Translations under genes and position numbers: made by a program
Assembly: GCA_036677685.1 (NCBI GenBank)
Contig: JAVBWA010000016.1
Span: 102,857-166,856, forward strand
Origin: JAQUBU01 sp036677685
GTDB taxonomy: Bacteria > Bacillota > Syntrophomonadia > Syntrophomonadales > Syntrophomonadaceae
Length of the DNA stretch: 64,000 nucleotides
Reading direction: 5' to 3'
Notes under the pieces: generated by a model
What the model saw: only the letters and a program-made list of their open reading frames with translations
Database searches by the model: none
What the model was told of the DNA's origin: nothing
Shown here: piece by piece, positions 7,877-16,520 of the stretch
How the letters are laid out: the number at the start of each line of letters is the position of its first letter
How positions within the stretch are numbered: the first letter of the stretch is position 1

Positions 7877-8788
7877 TTAATTATCCTTTAACACCTGTTG
7901 AAAGATCCTGGCCGTTTTTTGCAGATTCTCAATATAATCCGGAGCCAGAGGCGCAATCATTTCAGTTCTTCCTCCAATTTCCGCTGCCAGAGTACGGGCT
8001 TGTTTGCTGTCCAATTCGGCCTGGTAAAAAACCACCTTTATCTTTTCCTTTTTTGCCAGATCAATAACCCGTTGCAGATCAAGCGGTGAAGCCTCTTTGC
8101 CTTCCTCCTCCAGAGCCACCATTTTCAAGGCATATTCATCGGCAAAATAAGCAAAAGCCGGGTGATAAACAATAAAGGTACGGTTGGGAATATCCTTCAG
8201 AGAGTCTTTAATCTCAGCATCGAGTTGATCCAATTGAGCCATGTAATCCCGGGCGTTTTCGGCATATACGGATTGATGAGCAGGATCTATGGCAGTCAGT
8301 TCCCGGGCCATAATTTTGACCATTTCTTTTACCCGTTTGGGCGACAGCCAAATATGCGGGTCTTTTTCTCCCGGAGCTATCTCTAAAGCCGGATAAACCT
8401 TTTCCACCTGCGCGGCCAAATTAATAATTTGCAAATTCTTATTTAAGCTGGCGGTTTTGGGCAATATACTGGCCTTTTCACAGGGTACGCCAATGGTAAA
8501 ATATAAATTGGCCTGACTAAGCTTTTCCATAAGCTGGGGATTAGGGGCATAATTCTCCGGGTTGTAGCCGGGCGGTACCAGAGTTATAATCTCAACGTTA
8601 TCCCCGCCAACAGCCTTGACAAAGCTTGCCTGAGGGACGATGCTTACCGCCACCTTAATCCGAGTAAGCTCATCACCTGCCGCGGGTTTTGCTTTGGGTT
8701 TATCTTGTTCCTTGGCACAACCGGCAATTGCAGCTAATACTACGATGAAAACTACCATAAGTATTAACCTATAATTGGTCTTTTTCAC
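7877..8788 (-). CDS. znuA: Metal ABC transporter substrate-binding lipoprotein (cluster A-I)
   Basis: 303 residues with a lipoprotein signal peptide (lipobox IAGC) and the cluster 9 fold. Conserved metal ligands are recognisable: His in DPHIWLSPK, His in YHPAFAYFA and the late acidic QAELDS region. It binds Zn or Mn outside the membrane and delivers it to ZnuB. The long His-rich loop found in many strict zinc binders is missing, so manganese is possible. First gene of the operon (GTG, AGGAGG 8 bases upstream); a 34-bp palindrome lies in its leader. Confidence 0.85.
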   Translation of the reverse strand: MKKTNYRLILMVVFIVVLAAIAGCAKEQDKPKAKPAAGDELTRIKVAVSIVPQASFVKAVGGDNVEIITLVPPGYNPENYAPNPQLMEKLSQANLYFTIGVPCEKASILPKTASLNKNLQIINLAAQVEKVYPALEIAPGEKDPHIWLSPKRVKEMVKIMARELTAIDPAHQSVYAENARDYMAQLDQLDAEIKDSLKDIPNRTFIVYHPAFAYFADEYALKMVALEEEGKEASPLDLQRVIDLAKKEKIKVVFYQAELDSKQARTLAAEIGGRTEMIAPLAPDYIENLQKTARIFQQVLKDN

Positions 8789-8825
8789 TAAACCACCTCC
8801 TGAATAAACTAATTTTAATGAAAGA

Positions 8826-8859
8826 AAAGAGTAAATGCAAGTACTTGCATTTACTCTTT
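8826..8859. promoter_or_regulatory. Perfect 34-bp palindrome, candidate Zur operator
   Basis: AAAGAGTAAATGCAAGT is followed immediately by its exact reverse complement with no loop. It sits 38 bases upstream of znuA and 63 bases downstream of feoA. The core TAAATGCAAGTACTTGCATTTA resembles Fur-family dyads in form (AT-rich arms) but not in exact sequence. Lack of a loop argues for a protein-binding site rather than a terminator. Confidence 0.65.
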
Positions 8860-8922
8860 ATGATACACGGTTAATAGTGGTTTTATTCAAAGCACGGATA
8901 TTTTTTAGGTTTTTAAAATAAT

Positions 8923-9150
8923 TTAAGGCAAAATCTCTACCTCCACAGCTTCAGCCATTCCCCGCCCCAGAGCAATCTGCATCTCCCCCACATTAAAAAC
9001 CAATGGGCCTCTAAAAGGATAAGAACTGAGCAGTTCTATCTCAACCCCTGGCATAATGCCCATTTCAAACATTCTCCTTTCCGCTTTACTTCCTTTGCTT
9101 ATGTTCATTATTTTCCCTTTTTGCCCCGGTTTCATTGCCGTTGATTTCAT
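8923..9150 (-). CDS. feoA: Ferrous iron transport protein A (FeoA, SH3-like)
   Basis: 75-residue cytoplasmic SH3-like protein (RMFEMGIMPGVEIELL, then RGPLVFNVGEMQIALGR), the usual FeoA signature. It is thought to modulate the FeoB transporter. The ATG at 9150 has GGGAGG seven bases upstream and is preferred over a TTG two codons earlier. It follows feoB by 13 bases; the reverse of the common feoA-feoB order. Confidence 0.9.
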   Translation of the reverse strand: MKSTAMKPGQKGKIMNISKGSKAERRMFEMGIMPGVEIELLSSYPFRGPLVFNVGEMQIALGRGMAEAVEVEILP

Positions 9151-9163
9151 AAACAAACCTCCC

Positions 9164-10930
9164 TTATCCCGGTAAAACCATATTTAATATAATTCCTATA
9201 GTAAAAGAGGTGGCAAAACCCATAGCCAGTATTTTAAGCAGTTTTTTAAAACCAATTTCCCGAACGGTCATCACCATAACTGGCAGACAGGGTAAAGACA
9301 AGGCCACCATGGTTATGGCAATAGTAGCTTCGCGCGGACTAAGTTTAAGGTTTAGAAGAATTAACGGCGCCAGATAGCGTTGAAATATGGTAATTAATAC
9401 TGCTGCAAATGCTTCCGCTGGAATTCCAAAAAGCAGCCGTGTAAAACCATCGATTTCTCTTACTCTCTCCAAAAGCCCGGATTCTATTAAAGCCCGTACG
9501 GCTATACTCATAATCAAAAGCAAAGGAAGAATTTCGCTAAAAAACCCGGCAAAACGGATTTTAATTTTGTTCCACAGGTTGGCCGCCACCGGAATCCTTA
9601 AGGGAGGAATCTCATAGATAAAGCTTTCTTCCAGAGGAACCAGGTGTTTTAGAATATAACCCAGAACCAATAAAATACCCAGCATACTTAAGACCAGCAC
9701 TAACAAGGAAGCGTGAAAATGAGCCAGAACCATCGCCATAATACCAAGGGTAGCCGCACAGGGAATAACTATGCTTAACAAAGTGATGGTGATAAAACGC
9801 TGCCCATCACCAGGTAAGATGCGAGTTGCCATAACCGCAGGGGTTCGGCACCCGAAACCCAGGGACAAAGGTATGACTGCCTGCCCTGAAACTCCTAGCA
9901 GATTACCGGCTCTTTCCAAAGCTACGGTATATCGGGGTAATAATCCGGTGTCTTCCAGTATTGCCATCAGTAAACTAACCATCAACATGGCCGGCATTAT
10001 TATGGTAAAAGGAATTATCAACCCTTCGGGGATAGCCCGGGATAAAACGCTGCTTAGAAAACCAGATGGCAGTATCCCTATAATAAATTTCTCCAACCAG
10101 GTGTTGAGTGGCTGCAAAACGAGGTTTACCGTGGTTTCACTCCAACCAATAAAATTCAACAAGAGCCAAAAACCCAGATAAGCCAGGAACAAAAGAGCTG
10201 CTGTCCCTATTATCGGACGGTTAAGAAAGCTTTCGAGCAGTTCCAACCTGCGCTTGCGGGTAATACTCATATGGTAGACAACCTGTTTCGCAGTCTTTTT
10301 TGCCCAGCTTGCCCGGTCCAGGTCAGCCGGAGTTGTCGTAGTTTCAATTTTAATCCCGCAACTGCCGCAATCTCCTGCACAACCCGAACAGTAAACCTTG
10401 TTTATTACTGCGGATTCAGGTTTATTCACTGCTGTCAGGCTTTTATGACTAAGCAGTCTTTTAATCTTATCAAGCAAATGTTCTATGCCTTCTCCACTGG
10501 TTGAAGAAAGCACAACTACCGGAGAAGCCGTTAAACGTTCCAATTCCCGGGCATTGATATGGATGCCCTTTTCCCTGGCTCGATCAATCTGGTTTACCAC
10601 GATTAAAAGCGGATACTTAAGTTCCAATAGTTCGGCAGTTAATACCAGATGCCGCTCCAGATTGGTGGCATCAATAACCTGAATCAGCAATTCCAAATGA
10701 AGGCTTTGCAGCAGTTCCCGGTATGTTTGCGCTTCATGGCTATCGGCGAATATGGAAAATATGCCTGGAGTATCATAAATATTTACCAACTGGTTCCCCA
10801 GTTTTAATTCAGTGCGTACTATTTCGGTTGAGGTGCCTGGATAATTGGAGGTAAAAACCCGGCTCCCAGTCAGTAAATTGAATACTGAACTTTTTCCCGA
10901 GTTGGGGTTGCCTACCAAAGCAACATGCAT
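9164..10930 (-). CDS. feoB: Ferrous iron transporter FeoB
   Basis: 588 residues: N-terminal G domain with GNPNSGKSS (residues 7-15), DTPG (53-56) and NQID (113-116), then a helical linker and about eight membrane segments with two Gate-like repeats (GFGCRTPAVMATR in the first). It imports Fe(II). The protein is shorter than many FeoBs (700+), and the linker carries a cysteine cluster CSGCAGDCGSCG (181-192) that could bind metal. A Fur box overlaps its promoter region 21-37 bases upstream of the ATG. Starts at ATG with AGGAGG. Confidence 0.92.
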   Translation of the reverse strand: MHVALVGNPNSGKSSVFNLLTGSRVFTSNYPGTSTEIVRTELKLGNQLVNIYDTPGIFSIFADSHEAQTYRELLQSLHLELLIQVIDATNLERHLVLTAELLELKYPLLIVVNQIDRAREKGIHINARELERLTASPVVVLSSTSGEGIEHLLDKIKRLLSHKSLTAVNKPESAVINKVYCSGCAGDCGSCGIKIETTTTPADLDRASWAKKTAKQVVYHMSITRKRRLELLESFLNRPIIGTAALLFLAYLGFWLLLNFIGWSETTVNLVLQPLNTWLEKFIIGILPSGFLSSVLSRAIPEGLIIPFTIIMPAMLMVSLLMAILEDTGLLPRYTVALERAGNLLGVSGQAVIPLSLGFGCRTPAVMATRILPGDGQRFITITLLSIVIPCAATLGIMAMVLAHFHASLLVLVLSMLGILLVLGYILKHLVPLEESFIYEIPPLRIPVAANLWNKIKIRFAGFFSEILPLLLIMSIAVRALIESGLLERVREIDGFTRLLFGIPAEAFAAVLITIFQRYLAPLILLNLKLSPREATIAITMVALSLPCLPVMVMTVREIGFKKLLKILAMGFATSFTIGIILNMVLPG

Positions 10931-10950
10931 CTTAGCACCTCCTGGTATAA

Positions 10951-10967
10951 ATAATGAGTATCATTAT
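10951..10967. promoter_or_regulatory. Fur box upstream of feoB
   Basis: ATAATGAGTATCATTAT is a 7-3-7 inverted repeat matching the classical Fur box (GATAATGATTATCATTATC) and lies just upstream of the feoB ribosome-binding site. Iron repression of feoBA follows from family knowledge. Confidence 0.8.
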
Positions 10968-11024
10968 CACTTCAATAAGAAAATCACTTCTAATAGTTTG
11001 TACTTTTTTAAATGCATTCTTACT

Positions 11025-11453
11025 TTATTTGCATTTACAGCCGGGGCATTTGGCATAAATGATCAACTGGTGATCCACGACTTCGAAGCCCTTGTTCTCC
11101 AAATGTTTTTCCAAACTGCTCAAAAGGTCCTCTTCTATTTCAATAATTTGCCCGCAAGAAAGGCAGATCACATGATGATGGCGATGGTGTTCATCTTCGC
11201 ATAGTTCATAGCGGTACTTGCCTTCATCAAAAGCTGTTTTGTATAACACCTCAAAACTAGAGAGTTTGTCCAGTGTGCGATATACGGTGGCTATGCCCAG
11301 GTTAGGCGCCTTTTTTCGCGCTTCAGCCAGAACTTCTTCTGCGCTGAGATGCCTGCCCCGGTTCTCCCTCATAACATCCAGAACTGCTTGTCGCTGTTGA
11401 GTTAAACGATAGTTTCCTTCCTCCAGCCTCTGCCATATAAGCCGGTCGGTCAT
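11025..11453 (-). CDS. fur: Ferric uptake regulator Fur
   Basis: 142 residues with the Fur winged helix (ATVYRTLDKLSSFEVL) and metal-binding segments DEHHRHHHVICLSCG and a C-terminal CPGCKC. Iron-loaded Fur represses iron-uptake genes. It lies upstream of feoBA in the same direction and has its own Fur box, so autoregulation is likely. Distinct in sequence from the second Fur-family protein at 5766-6188. Confidence 0.88.
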   Translation of the reverse strand: MTDRLIWQRLEEGNYRLTQQRQAVLDVMRENRGRHLSAEEVLAEARKKAPNLGIATVYRTLDKLSSFEVLYKTAFDEGKYRYELCEDEHHRHHHVICLSCGQIIEIEEDLLSSLEKHLENKGFEVVDHQLIIYAKCPGCKCK

Positions 11454-11469
11454 ATTTCCAGCTCCCTAT

Positions 11470-11484
11470 TGATAATGATTATCA
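11470..11484. promoter_or_regulatory. Fur box upstream of fur
   Basis: TGATAATGATTATCA is a perfect 7-1-7 Fur box centred 24 bases upstream of the fur start codon. Confidence 0.85.
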
Positions 11485-11691
11485 TAATTAATTATATGCT
11501 ATAGTCCATTTGTTTGTCTACATAGTTCTCCCTCAAAAAATCCGGATTTGGAGTGGATGATGCATGAACATAAAAGCGGATGATCTTACCCATGTCAATA
11601 TCTTGCGCTGGATATTTATACATAAGGTTCTCAGTTTATTGAGTTTTTCAAGAGAACTACACAAAATGATAATAACAATCATGAAAACAAA

Positions 11692-11727
11692 AAGCCCGCT
11701 ATTGTAGTACACATCACTAGCGAGCTT
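11692..11727 (-). terminator. Rho-independent terminator downstream of rnjA
   Basis: On the minus strand AAGCTCGCTA (11727-11718) pairs with TAGCGGGCTT (11701-11692), followed by TTTGTTTT. It would end transcripts coming from rnjA. The 499-base gap 11454-11952 holds this terminator, the Fur box and a repeat-A copy; I see no convincing gene. Confidence 0.7.
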
Positions 11728-11782
11728 CTTACATTGATTATTCAATATAGACCCGGTTTAACCTTTGAGAAAAATTTTAAAC

Positions 11783-11940
11783 CGACGACAGAAGTGAAGA
11801 TCAAGGCACATAAGAAGGACCCACGATTAAGGTCCCCAAGGTATGGCAACAAACCTTCTGCTCCCCAGCAAGGTCACGTCCCCGTATAGAGTACATCGAT
11901 TTAGCGGGCCTCTCTTATAACGCTGAGATTCGGTTTTCTC
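11783..11940 (+). repeat. Repeat family A, copy 1 (diverged)
   Basis: Begins CGACGACAGAAGTGAAGATC and ends near ATAACGCTGAGATTCGG, matching the ends of the element at 38602-38728 in the same orientation, while the centre has diverged and grown by about 30 bases. It lies directly downstream of rnjA. Confidence 0.65.
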
Positions 11941-11952
11941 TTTAGCCTAATT

Positions 11953-13617
11953 CTATACTTCGACTATGATGGGCAGAATCATAGGCCGGCGTCCGGTTTT
12001 TTCATACAGATGTTTGCCTAACTTCTCTCTTACCTGTGACTTTATAACTGCCCATTCACTAACATTCTTTTTCGAACAAATCTGCAGTGCTTCGTTGACC
12101 TTTTCCCGGGCTTTTTCCATCAATTCTTCCGACTCCCGCACATATACAAAACCGCGGCTGACGATATCCGGTCCGGCCACCACTTCACCTGATTCCTTAT
12201 TTATGGTAACCACTACAATCATTATTCCATCCTGGGAAAGTTGTTTGCGGTCACGCAAGACTATATTTCCCACGTCGCCAACTCCCAACCCGTCAACCAG
12301 AACTTTGCCGGCAGCCACCTTGCCGGAAATGACAGCCTTTTTCTTGCCTACTTCAATTACCTGGCCATTTTCAGCTACAAATATACGAGAGCGCGGAATC
12401 CCCAGGCTTTCAGCCAGTTTGGCATGTTTCATAAGATGGCGGTATTCTCCATGTACCGGAATAAAATACCGGGGGCGAATAAGATTAAGTATTATTTTGA
12501 GTTCTTCCTGGGAAGCATGTCCTGAAACATGAACTCCAACACTTTTTTCATAAACAACCTCGGCTCCCTGTCTGAACAGGAGGTCCACGGTTTTTGCCAC
12601 TAATTTCTCATTGCCGGGTATAGGAGACGCCGAAATGATAACGGTATCTCCCGATTCAATAGATACCCAGCGGTGATCCGAAGTAGCGATTCTGGTCAAT
12701 GCCGACATTGGCTCGCCCTGTGATCCGGTAGTGACAATAACTACCTGACTGGCAGAATATTTTCCAATATCAGCCATTTCGATCAATATGCCTTCCGGAA
12801 CATTCATATAGCCGAGCAGATTGGAGATACGTACGTTATTCACCATGCTCCGGCCTACAATTGCAACTTTGCGGCCAAATTTCTGGGCAGTGGATATGAC
12901 CTGCTGAATACGATGAACATTGGAAGCAAAAGTTGTAACAATGATACGGCCTTCACACTTGCCAAAAAGATCATCAAAAGTATTGCCCACAACTTTTTCC
13001 GACATGGTGAAACCGCTTTTATCAGCATTGGTGCTGTCACCCATCATAACCAGAACACCTTTTTCACCTAACTCGGCCAGTTTTCTAAAATCAACTACTT
13101 CCCCATCAACCGGAGTTTGATCGAGCTTAATATCGCCGGTATGAAGAATTATGCCCAATGGAGTATGAACAGCTATGCCCATAGCATCGGGAATACTATG
13201 GCTTACCCGGAAAAATTCTATTTCAAAAGGTTCGAGTTTAATAAGATCCCGTGGTCCAACTACCTTGAGATTGATGGGACCCAAATTGTGCTCTTTGAGC
13301 TTCTCTTCTACCAGGCCCAGGGTAAGTTTGCTTCCATACACCGGTACGTTTATTTCTTTTAATACATAGGGAAGCGCACCGACATGATCCTCATGTCCAT
13401 GGGTAAGCAATATAGCCTTAATTTTGTCTTTGTTTTCTACCAGATAGCTAATATCAGGAATAACAATATCAATCCCCAGCAATTCTTCCTCTGGGAACAT
13501 TAATCCCGCATCAATGACAACGATACTATCCTGATATCTGATTGCCATCATGTTTTTCCCGATTTCCCCCAATCCGCCCAGGGGAATAATCTTCAGCCGA
13601 GAATCGACATCTGACAC
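11953..13617 (-). CDS. rnjA: Ribonuclease J
   Basis: 554 residues of a metallo-beta-lactamase/beta-CASP nuclease with the motif LLTHGHEDHVGALPY (two-metal site), MMGDSTNADKSG, and the beta-CASP and C-terminal domains of full length. RNase J is the 5'-to-3' exo- and endonuclease that matures rRNA and degrades mRNA in Firmicutes. GTG start with AAGG upstream. Monocistronic with a terminator about 220 bases downstream. Only one RNase J is seen here, so J1/J2 identity cannot be decided. Confidence 0.92.
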   Translation of the reverse strand: MSDVDSRLKIIPLGGLGEIGKNMMAIRYQDSIVVIDAGLMFPEEELLGIDIVIPDISYLVENKDKIKAILLTHGHEDHVGALPYVLKEINVPVYGSKLTLGLVEEKLKEHNLGPINLKVVGPRDLIKLEPFEIEFFRVSHSIPDAMGIAVHTPLGIILHTGDIKLDQTPVDGEVVDFRKLAELGEKGVLVMMGDSTNADKSGFTMSEKVVGNTFDDLFGKCEGRIIVTTFASNVHRIQQVISTAQKFGRKVAIVGRSMVNNVRISNLLGYMNVPEGILIEMADIGKYSASQVVIVTTGSQGEPMSALTRIATSDHRWVSIESGDTVIISASPIPGNEKLVAKTVDLLFRQGAEVVYEKSVGVHVSGHASQEELKIILNLIRPRYFIPVHGEYRHLMKHAKLAESLGIPRSRIFVAENGQVIEVGKKKAVISGKVAAGKVLVDGLGVGDVGNIVLRDRKQLSQDGIMIVVVTINKESGEVVAGPDIVSRGFVYVRESEELMEKAREKVNEALQICSKKNVSEWAVIKSQVREKLGKHLYEKTGRRPMILPIIVEV

Positions 13618-13795
13618 TCAAACACCTTCTTTATTATTCAATTATTATTCGCACATTTCCGTACAAAACCATGTGGTCAACCGACTTGTTAACGATTTCT
13701 ATAAGCAAGAATTTTCCGCACAACATTGTCTTCTTTATTATAAACTTTAATGGGTCCTGATACAACTTCATTAATTTTTGATTTTTTGACAATGA

Positions 13796-13823
13796 AAAAG
13801 GATAGACATTACGCCCATCCTTT
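13796..13823 (-). terminator. Terminator downstream of dapA
   Basis: Minus strand AAAGGAT (13823-13817) pairs with ATCCTTT (13802-13796), followed by TTCATTGTC. It lies about 80 bases past the dapA stop and upstream of rnjA. Confidence 0.6.
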
Positions 13824-13900
13824 GGTTTTGACCCATTTAATTATTGGCTTTTGTAAATAAATGTTTAACGTGAAATAATTTCTTAATAACTATATCAAAG

Positions 13901-14782
13901 CTATTTTAATAAATCGTACTGGCCCAGCAAATCCTGGATAAATATTTTTTCTTTTTCTCCCGCTGCGCAAAGCGGCAGACGCAGACCTCCTACATCCATT
14001 CCCATCATGTTTAACGCTTCTTTTAAAGGAACTGGATTAGTGGTTACGAACAGTCCCTTAAACATGGGAAAAAGCATATTGTGCAATGCTCTGGCCTGCT
14101 CATTATCACCAGCTACAAAAGCATCAATCATAGCTTTAATTTGCTTTCCGACCAGATGTGATGCTATACTAACCACTCCATGAGCACCTAATGCCATCAT
14201 CGGCAAAGTTAGAGAATCATCACCTGAATAAACTGTAATCTTCCCTTTCAGACGATCATGCAATACAGACATTTGGTCCATATCGCCGCTGGATTCCTTT
14301 AAGGCTGCTATATTTTCCACCGCCGCCAGCCTGGCTACGGTATCCGGGCTCATGTTGCAGTTGGTCCGGCCCGGAATATTATATAGCATCACCGGTAAGG
14401 ATACACTCTCGGCAATACTTTTAAAATGCTGATAAAGCCCTTCCTGGCTTGGTTTATTATAATAGGGAACTACCAGCATAATACCGTTCACCCCGGTTTT
14501 CTCAGCTTCGCGGCTAAGTTTGATGGTGGACTCGGTATTATTTGACCCGGTTCCGGCCCAGATCATAGCCCGGTCGCCTACCTGGTTTTTCACGGTTTTA
14601 TACAATTCCAGTTTTTCATCACTGGATAAAACCGGAGATTCGCCGGTAGTTCCGCATACCACAATTCCTTCGCTGCCATTATCGCAAAGGTACCGGGCAA
14701 GCTCTCCAGCTTTTTTTATGTCTACTTTCAAGTTTTCGTCGTAAGGAGTTATCATTGCTGTCATCAACCTGGGAAATAACAT
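13901..14782 (-). CDS. dapA: 4-hydroxy-tetrahydrodipicolinate synthase
   Basis: About 293 residues of a class I aldolase. GTTGESPVL, the Tyr in VPYYNKPSQ and the Schiff-base lysine in ALKESSGD are present, as is the substrate Arg in NIPGRTNCNM. It condenses pyruvate with aspartate semialdehyde, the first step of lysine, cell-wall diaminopimelate and spore dipicolinate synthesis. I prefer ATG 14782 (GGTGGTGGAA upstream) over the ATG five codons earlier. It follows asd, with dpaB, dpaA and dapB upstream in one direction. Confidence 0.92.
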   Translation of the reverse strand: MLFPRLMTAMITPYDENLKVDIKKAGELARYLCDNGSEGIVVCGTTGESPVLSSDEKLELYKTVKNQVGDRAMIWAGTGSNNTESTIKLSREAEKTGVNGIMLVVPYYNKPSQEGLYQHFKSIAESVSLPVMLYNIPGRTNCNMSPDTVARLAAVENIAALKESSGDMDQMSVLHDRLKGKITVYSGDDSLTLPMMALGAHGVVSIASHLVGKQIKAMIDAFVAGDNEQARALHNMLFPMFKGLFVTTNPVPLKEALNMMGMDVGGLRLPLCAAGEKEKIFIQDLLGQYDLLK

Positions 14783-14822
14783 ATTTTCCACCACCATTAT
14801 ATATTTTAATTCTCGGATTTTC

Positions 14823-15839
14823 TTAGTATAGAGCTTTTGCCACTACTATTTCGGCAATTTGAATGGCATTGGTTGCTGCTCCTTTACGTATCTGGTCAGC
14901 TACCACCCATAACGCGATACCATTATCAACCGAATAGTCCTGGCGAATCCGACCTACATATACTTGATCGGTATTTGAGGTGTAAAGCGGCATCGGATAT
15001 ATATTTTTAGCCGGATCATCCTGAACCACCACACCTGGTGCCGATGCCAATATTTTTTTAACTTCTTCCGGGCTAAGGGGAACTTCGGTTTCAACATTGA
15101 TTGATTCCGAATGACTACGATAAACCGGAACCCGTACCGCCGTAGGAGCTACCTTAAGTCCAGGTGCATGCATGATTTTTCTGGTTTCCCAAACCAGTTT
15201 CATCTCTTCCCTGGTATAATCACCTTCCACAAAAACATCTATATGAGGGATAAGATTAAAAGCTATTGGATGTTGAAAAACCTGGGGCTTAATCTCCGAA
15301 CCATCCATAGAGGCCCGAACATGAGCTTCCAATTCGTCGAGGCCTGCCTTCCCCGCTCCGGAAACCGCCTGGTAAGTTGAAATAATTACCCTTTTTAATT
15401 TAGCCGCCTTATGAATCGGATTGATGGCTACGGTCATAATTATGGTTGAGCAATTGGGGTTGGCTATTATACCTTTATGAAGGCTTATATCTTCAGGGTT
15501 TACCTCGGGAACGACCAATGGCACATCATCCTGTAAACGAAATGCATAACTGTTGTCAATTACCAGGCATTTATTTTTCACAGCCAACGGGGCCAATTCC
15601 TTGCTTATCTCACTGCTGACCGCAAAAAGGGCCATATCAGCATTGCCAAAAGCCTCCTCGCTAACCGCCTGCACCTTGAATGTTTCACCTTGAAATTCTA
15701 TCGGGGTTCCAGCTTCGCGAGGATCAGCCAGGCAAATTAACTCTTTTATCTTAAACCGGCGTTCTGCTAAAACTTTTATCATTTCCTGTCCTACTGCACC
15801 TGTTGCTCCTACAATTGCCAATCTTACGCCTTCTGCCAC
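14823..15839 (-). CDS. asd: Aspartate-semialdehyde dehydrogenase
   Basis: 338 residues with the NADP-binding GATGAVGQEM and the active-site cysteine in NPNCSTIIM. It reduces aspartyl phosphate to the semialdehyde used by both DapA (here) and Hom (45.3 kb). GTG start with AGGAGG. Part of the dapB-dpaA-dpaB-asd-dapA cluster, a common sporulation-related arrangement in Firmicutes, although the aspartokinase is elsewhere in the window. Confidence 0.93.
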   Translation of the reverse strand: MAEGVRLAIVGATGAVGQEMIKVLAERRFKIKELICLADPREAGTPIEFQGETFKVQAVSEEAFGNADMALFAVSSEISKELAPLAVKNKCLVIDNSYAFRLQDDVPLVVPEVNPEDISLHKGIIANPNCSTIIMTVAINPIHKAAKLKRVIISTYQAVSGAGKAGLDELEAHVRASMDGSEIKPQVFQHPIAFNLIPHIDVFVEGDYTREEMKLVWETRKIMHAPGLKVAPTAVRVPVYRSHSESINVETEVPLSPEEVKKILASAPGVVVQDDPAKNIYPMPLYTSNTDQVYVGRIRQDYSVDNGIALWVVADQIRKGAATNAIQIAEIVVAKALY

Positions 15840-15905
15840 TAGCTTAACCTCCTGTAAAAATTGTATGACTATTATTTTAGCACAACAATTTTGTTATTCA
15901 AGGAA

Positions 15906-16502
15906 TTAATATGCCCCTAAGATAAGAGGTTGGATTTGTTTGCCCTGCAAAGCATATAAAGCAGTGTCCACCACTTGTTCCATATCTGCTACCAGGGAAT
16001 TGGCTTTTTCTTGTGGATTATCCTGCCTAAAGGGAACAAAAAATATATTTTTCATGTTTAATAATAGTCCCAGGTTTTTAGCATTTACACCTAACGCATC
16101 ATTGGTTGATATAGCGATAACCACAGGGCGCTGGTTGCGCAGATGGGCCTTGACAGCCATTAAGGCAGGGGTATCAACTATGCCGTTGGCCATTTTGGCG
16201 ATTGTATTGCCAGTAGCAGGTAATATCACAACCAGGTCCAATATCTTATGGGGTCCAATCGGTTCTGCAGCCACAATGGTATTTATTATCGGTTTGTCAC
16301 TTAGTTCCTGTAATTGTTTTTTTAAATCATTAACCCTATAAAAACGATTGTCTACTTCGTCAACGGTGTAGGATAATATTGGATATATCTCCGCACCTTC
16401 CTCTTTAAATTTTTTTAACTGTGGAATTACATCGCCAATCGTACAATGCGAACCGGTCATAACTATCCCAATTTTAACTCCCCTGAAGCGGGCTTTTTGC
16501 AC
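15906..16502 (-). CDS. dpaB: Dipicolinate synthase subunit B
   Basis: Flavoprotein of the HFCD/SpoVFB family (MTGSHCTIG near the N-terminus, PATGNTIAKMANGIVDTP in the middle). With DpaA it oxidises dihydrodipicolinate to dipicolinic acid in the mother cell during sporulation. Start placed at GTG 16502 because AAGGAGG lies 8 bases upstream; the ATG at 16520 is itself part of that SD region. It follows dpaA by 18 bases. Confidence 0.9.
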   Translation of the reverse strand: MQKARFRGVKIGIVMTGSHCTIGDVIPQLKKFKEEGAEIYPILSYTVDEVDNRFYRVNDLKKQLQELSDKPIINTIVAAEPIGPHKILDLVVILPATGNTIAKMANGIVDTPALMAVKAHLRNQRPVVIAISTNDALGVNAKNLGLLLNMKNIFFVPFRQDNPQEKANSLVADMEQVVDTALYALQGKQIQPLILGAY

Positions 16503-16520
16503 TTCTTGCACCTCCTTCAT

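Noticed and set aside
11492..11623. 43-codon frame starting MYKYPAQDIDMGKIIRFYV
   Set aside because: No Shine-Dalgarno and it overlaps the fur promoter and Fur box; probably chance.
11533..11745. 70-codon minus-strand frame with a hydrophobic start
   Set aside because: It crosses the rnjA terminator hairpin and has no recognisable protein pattern.
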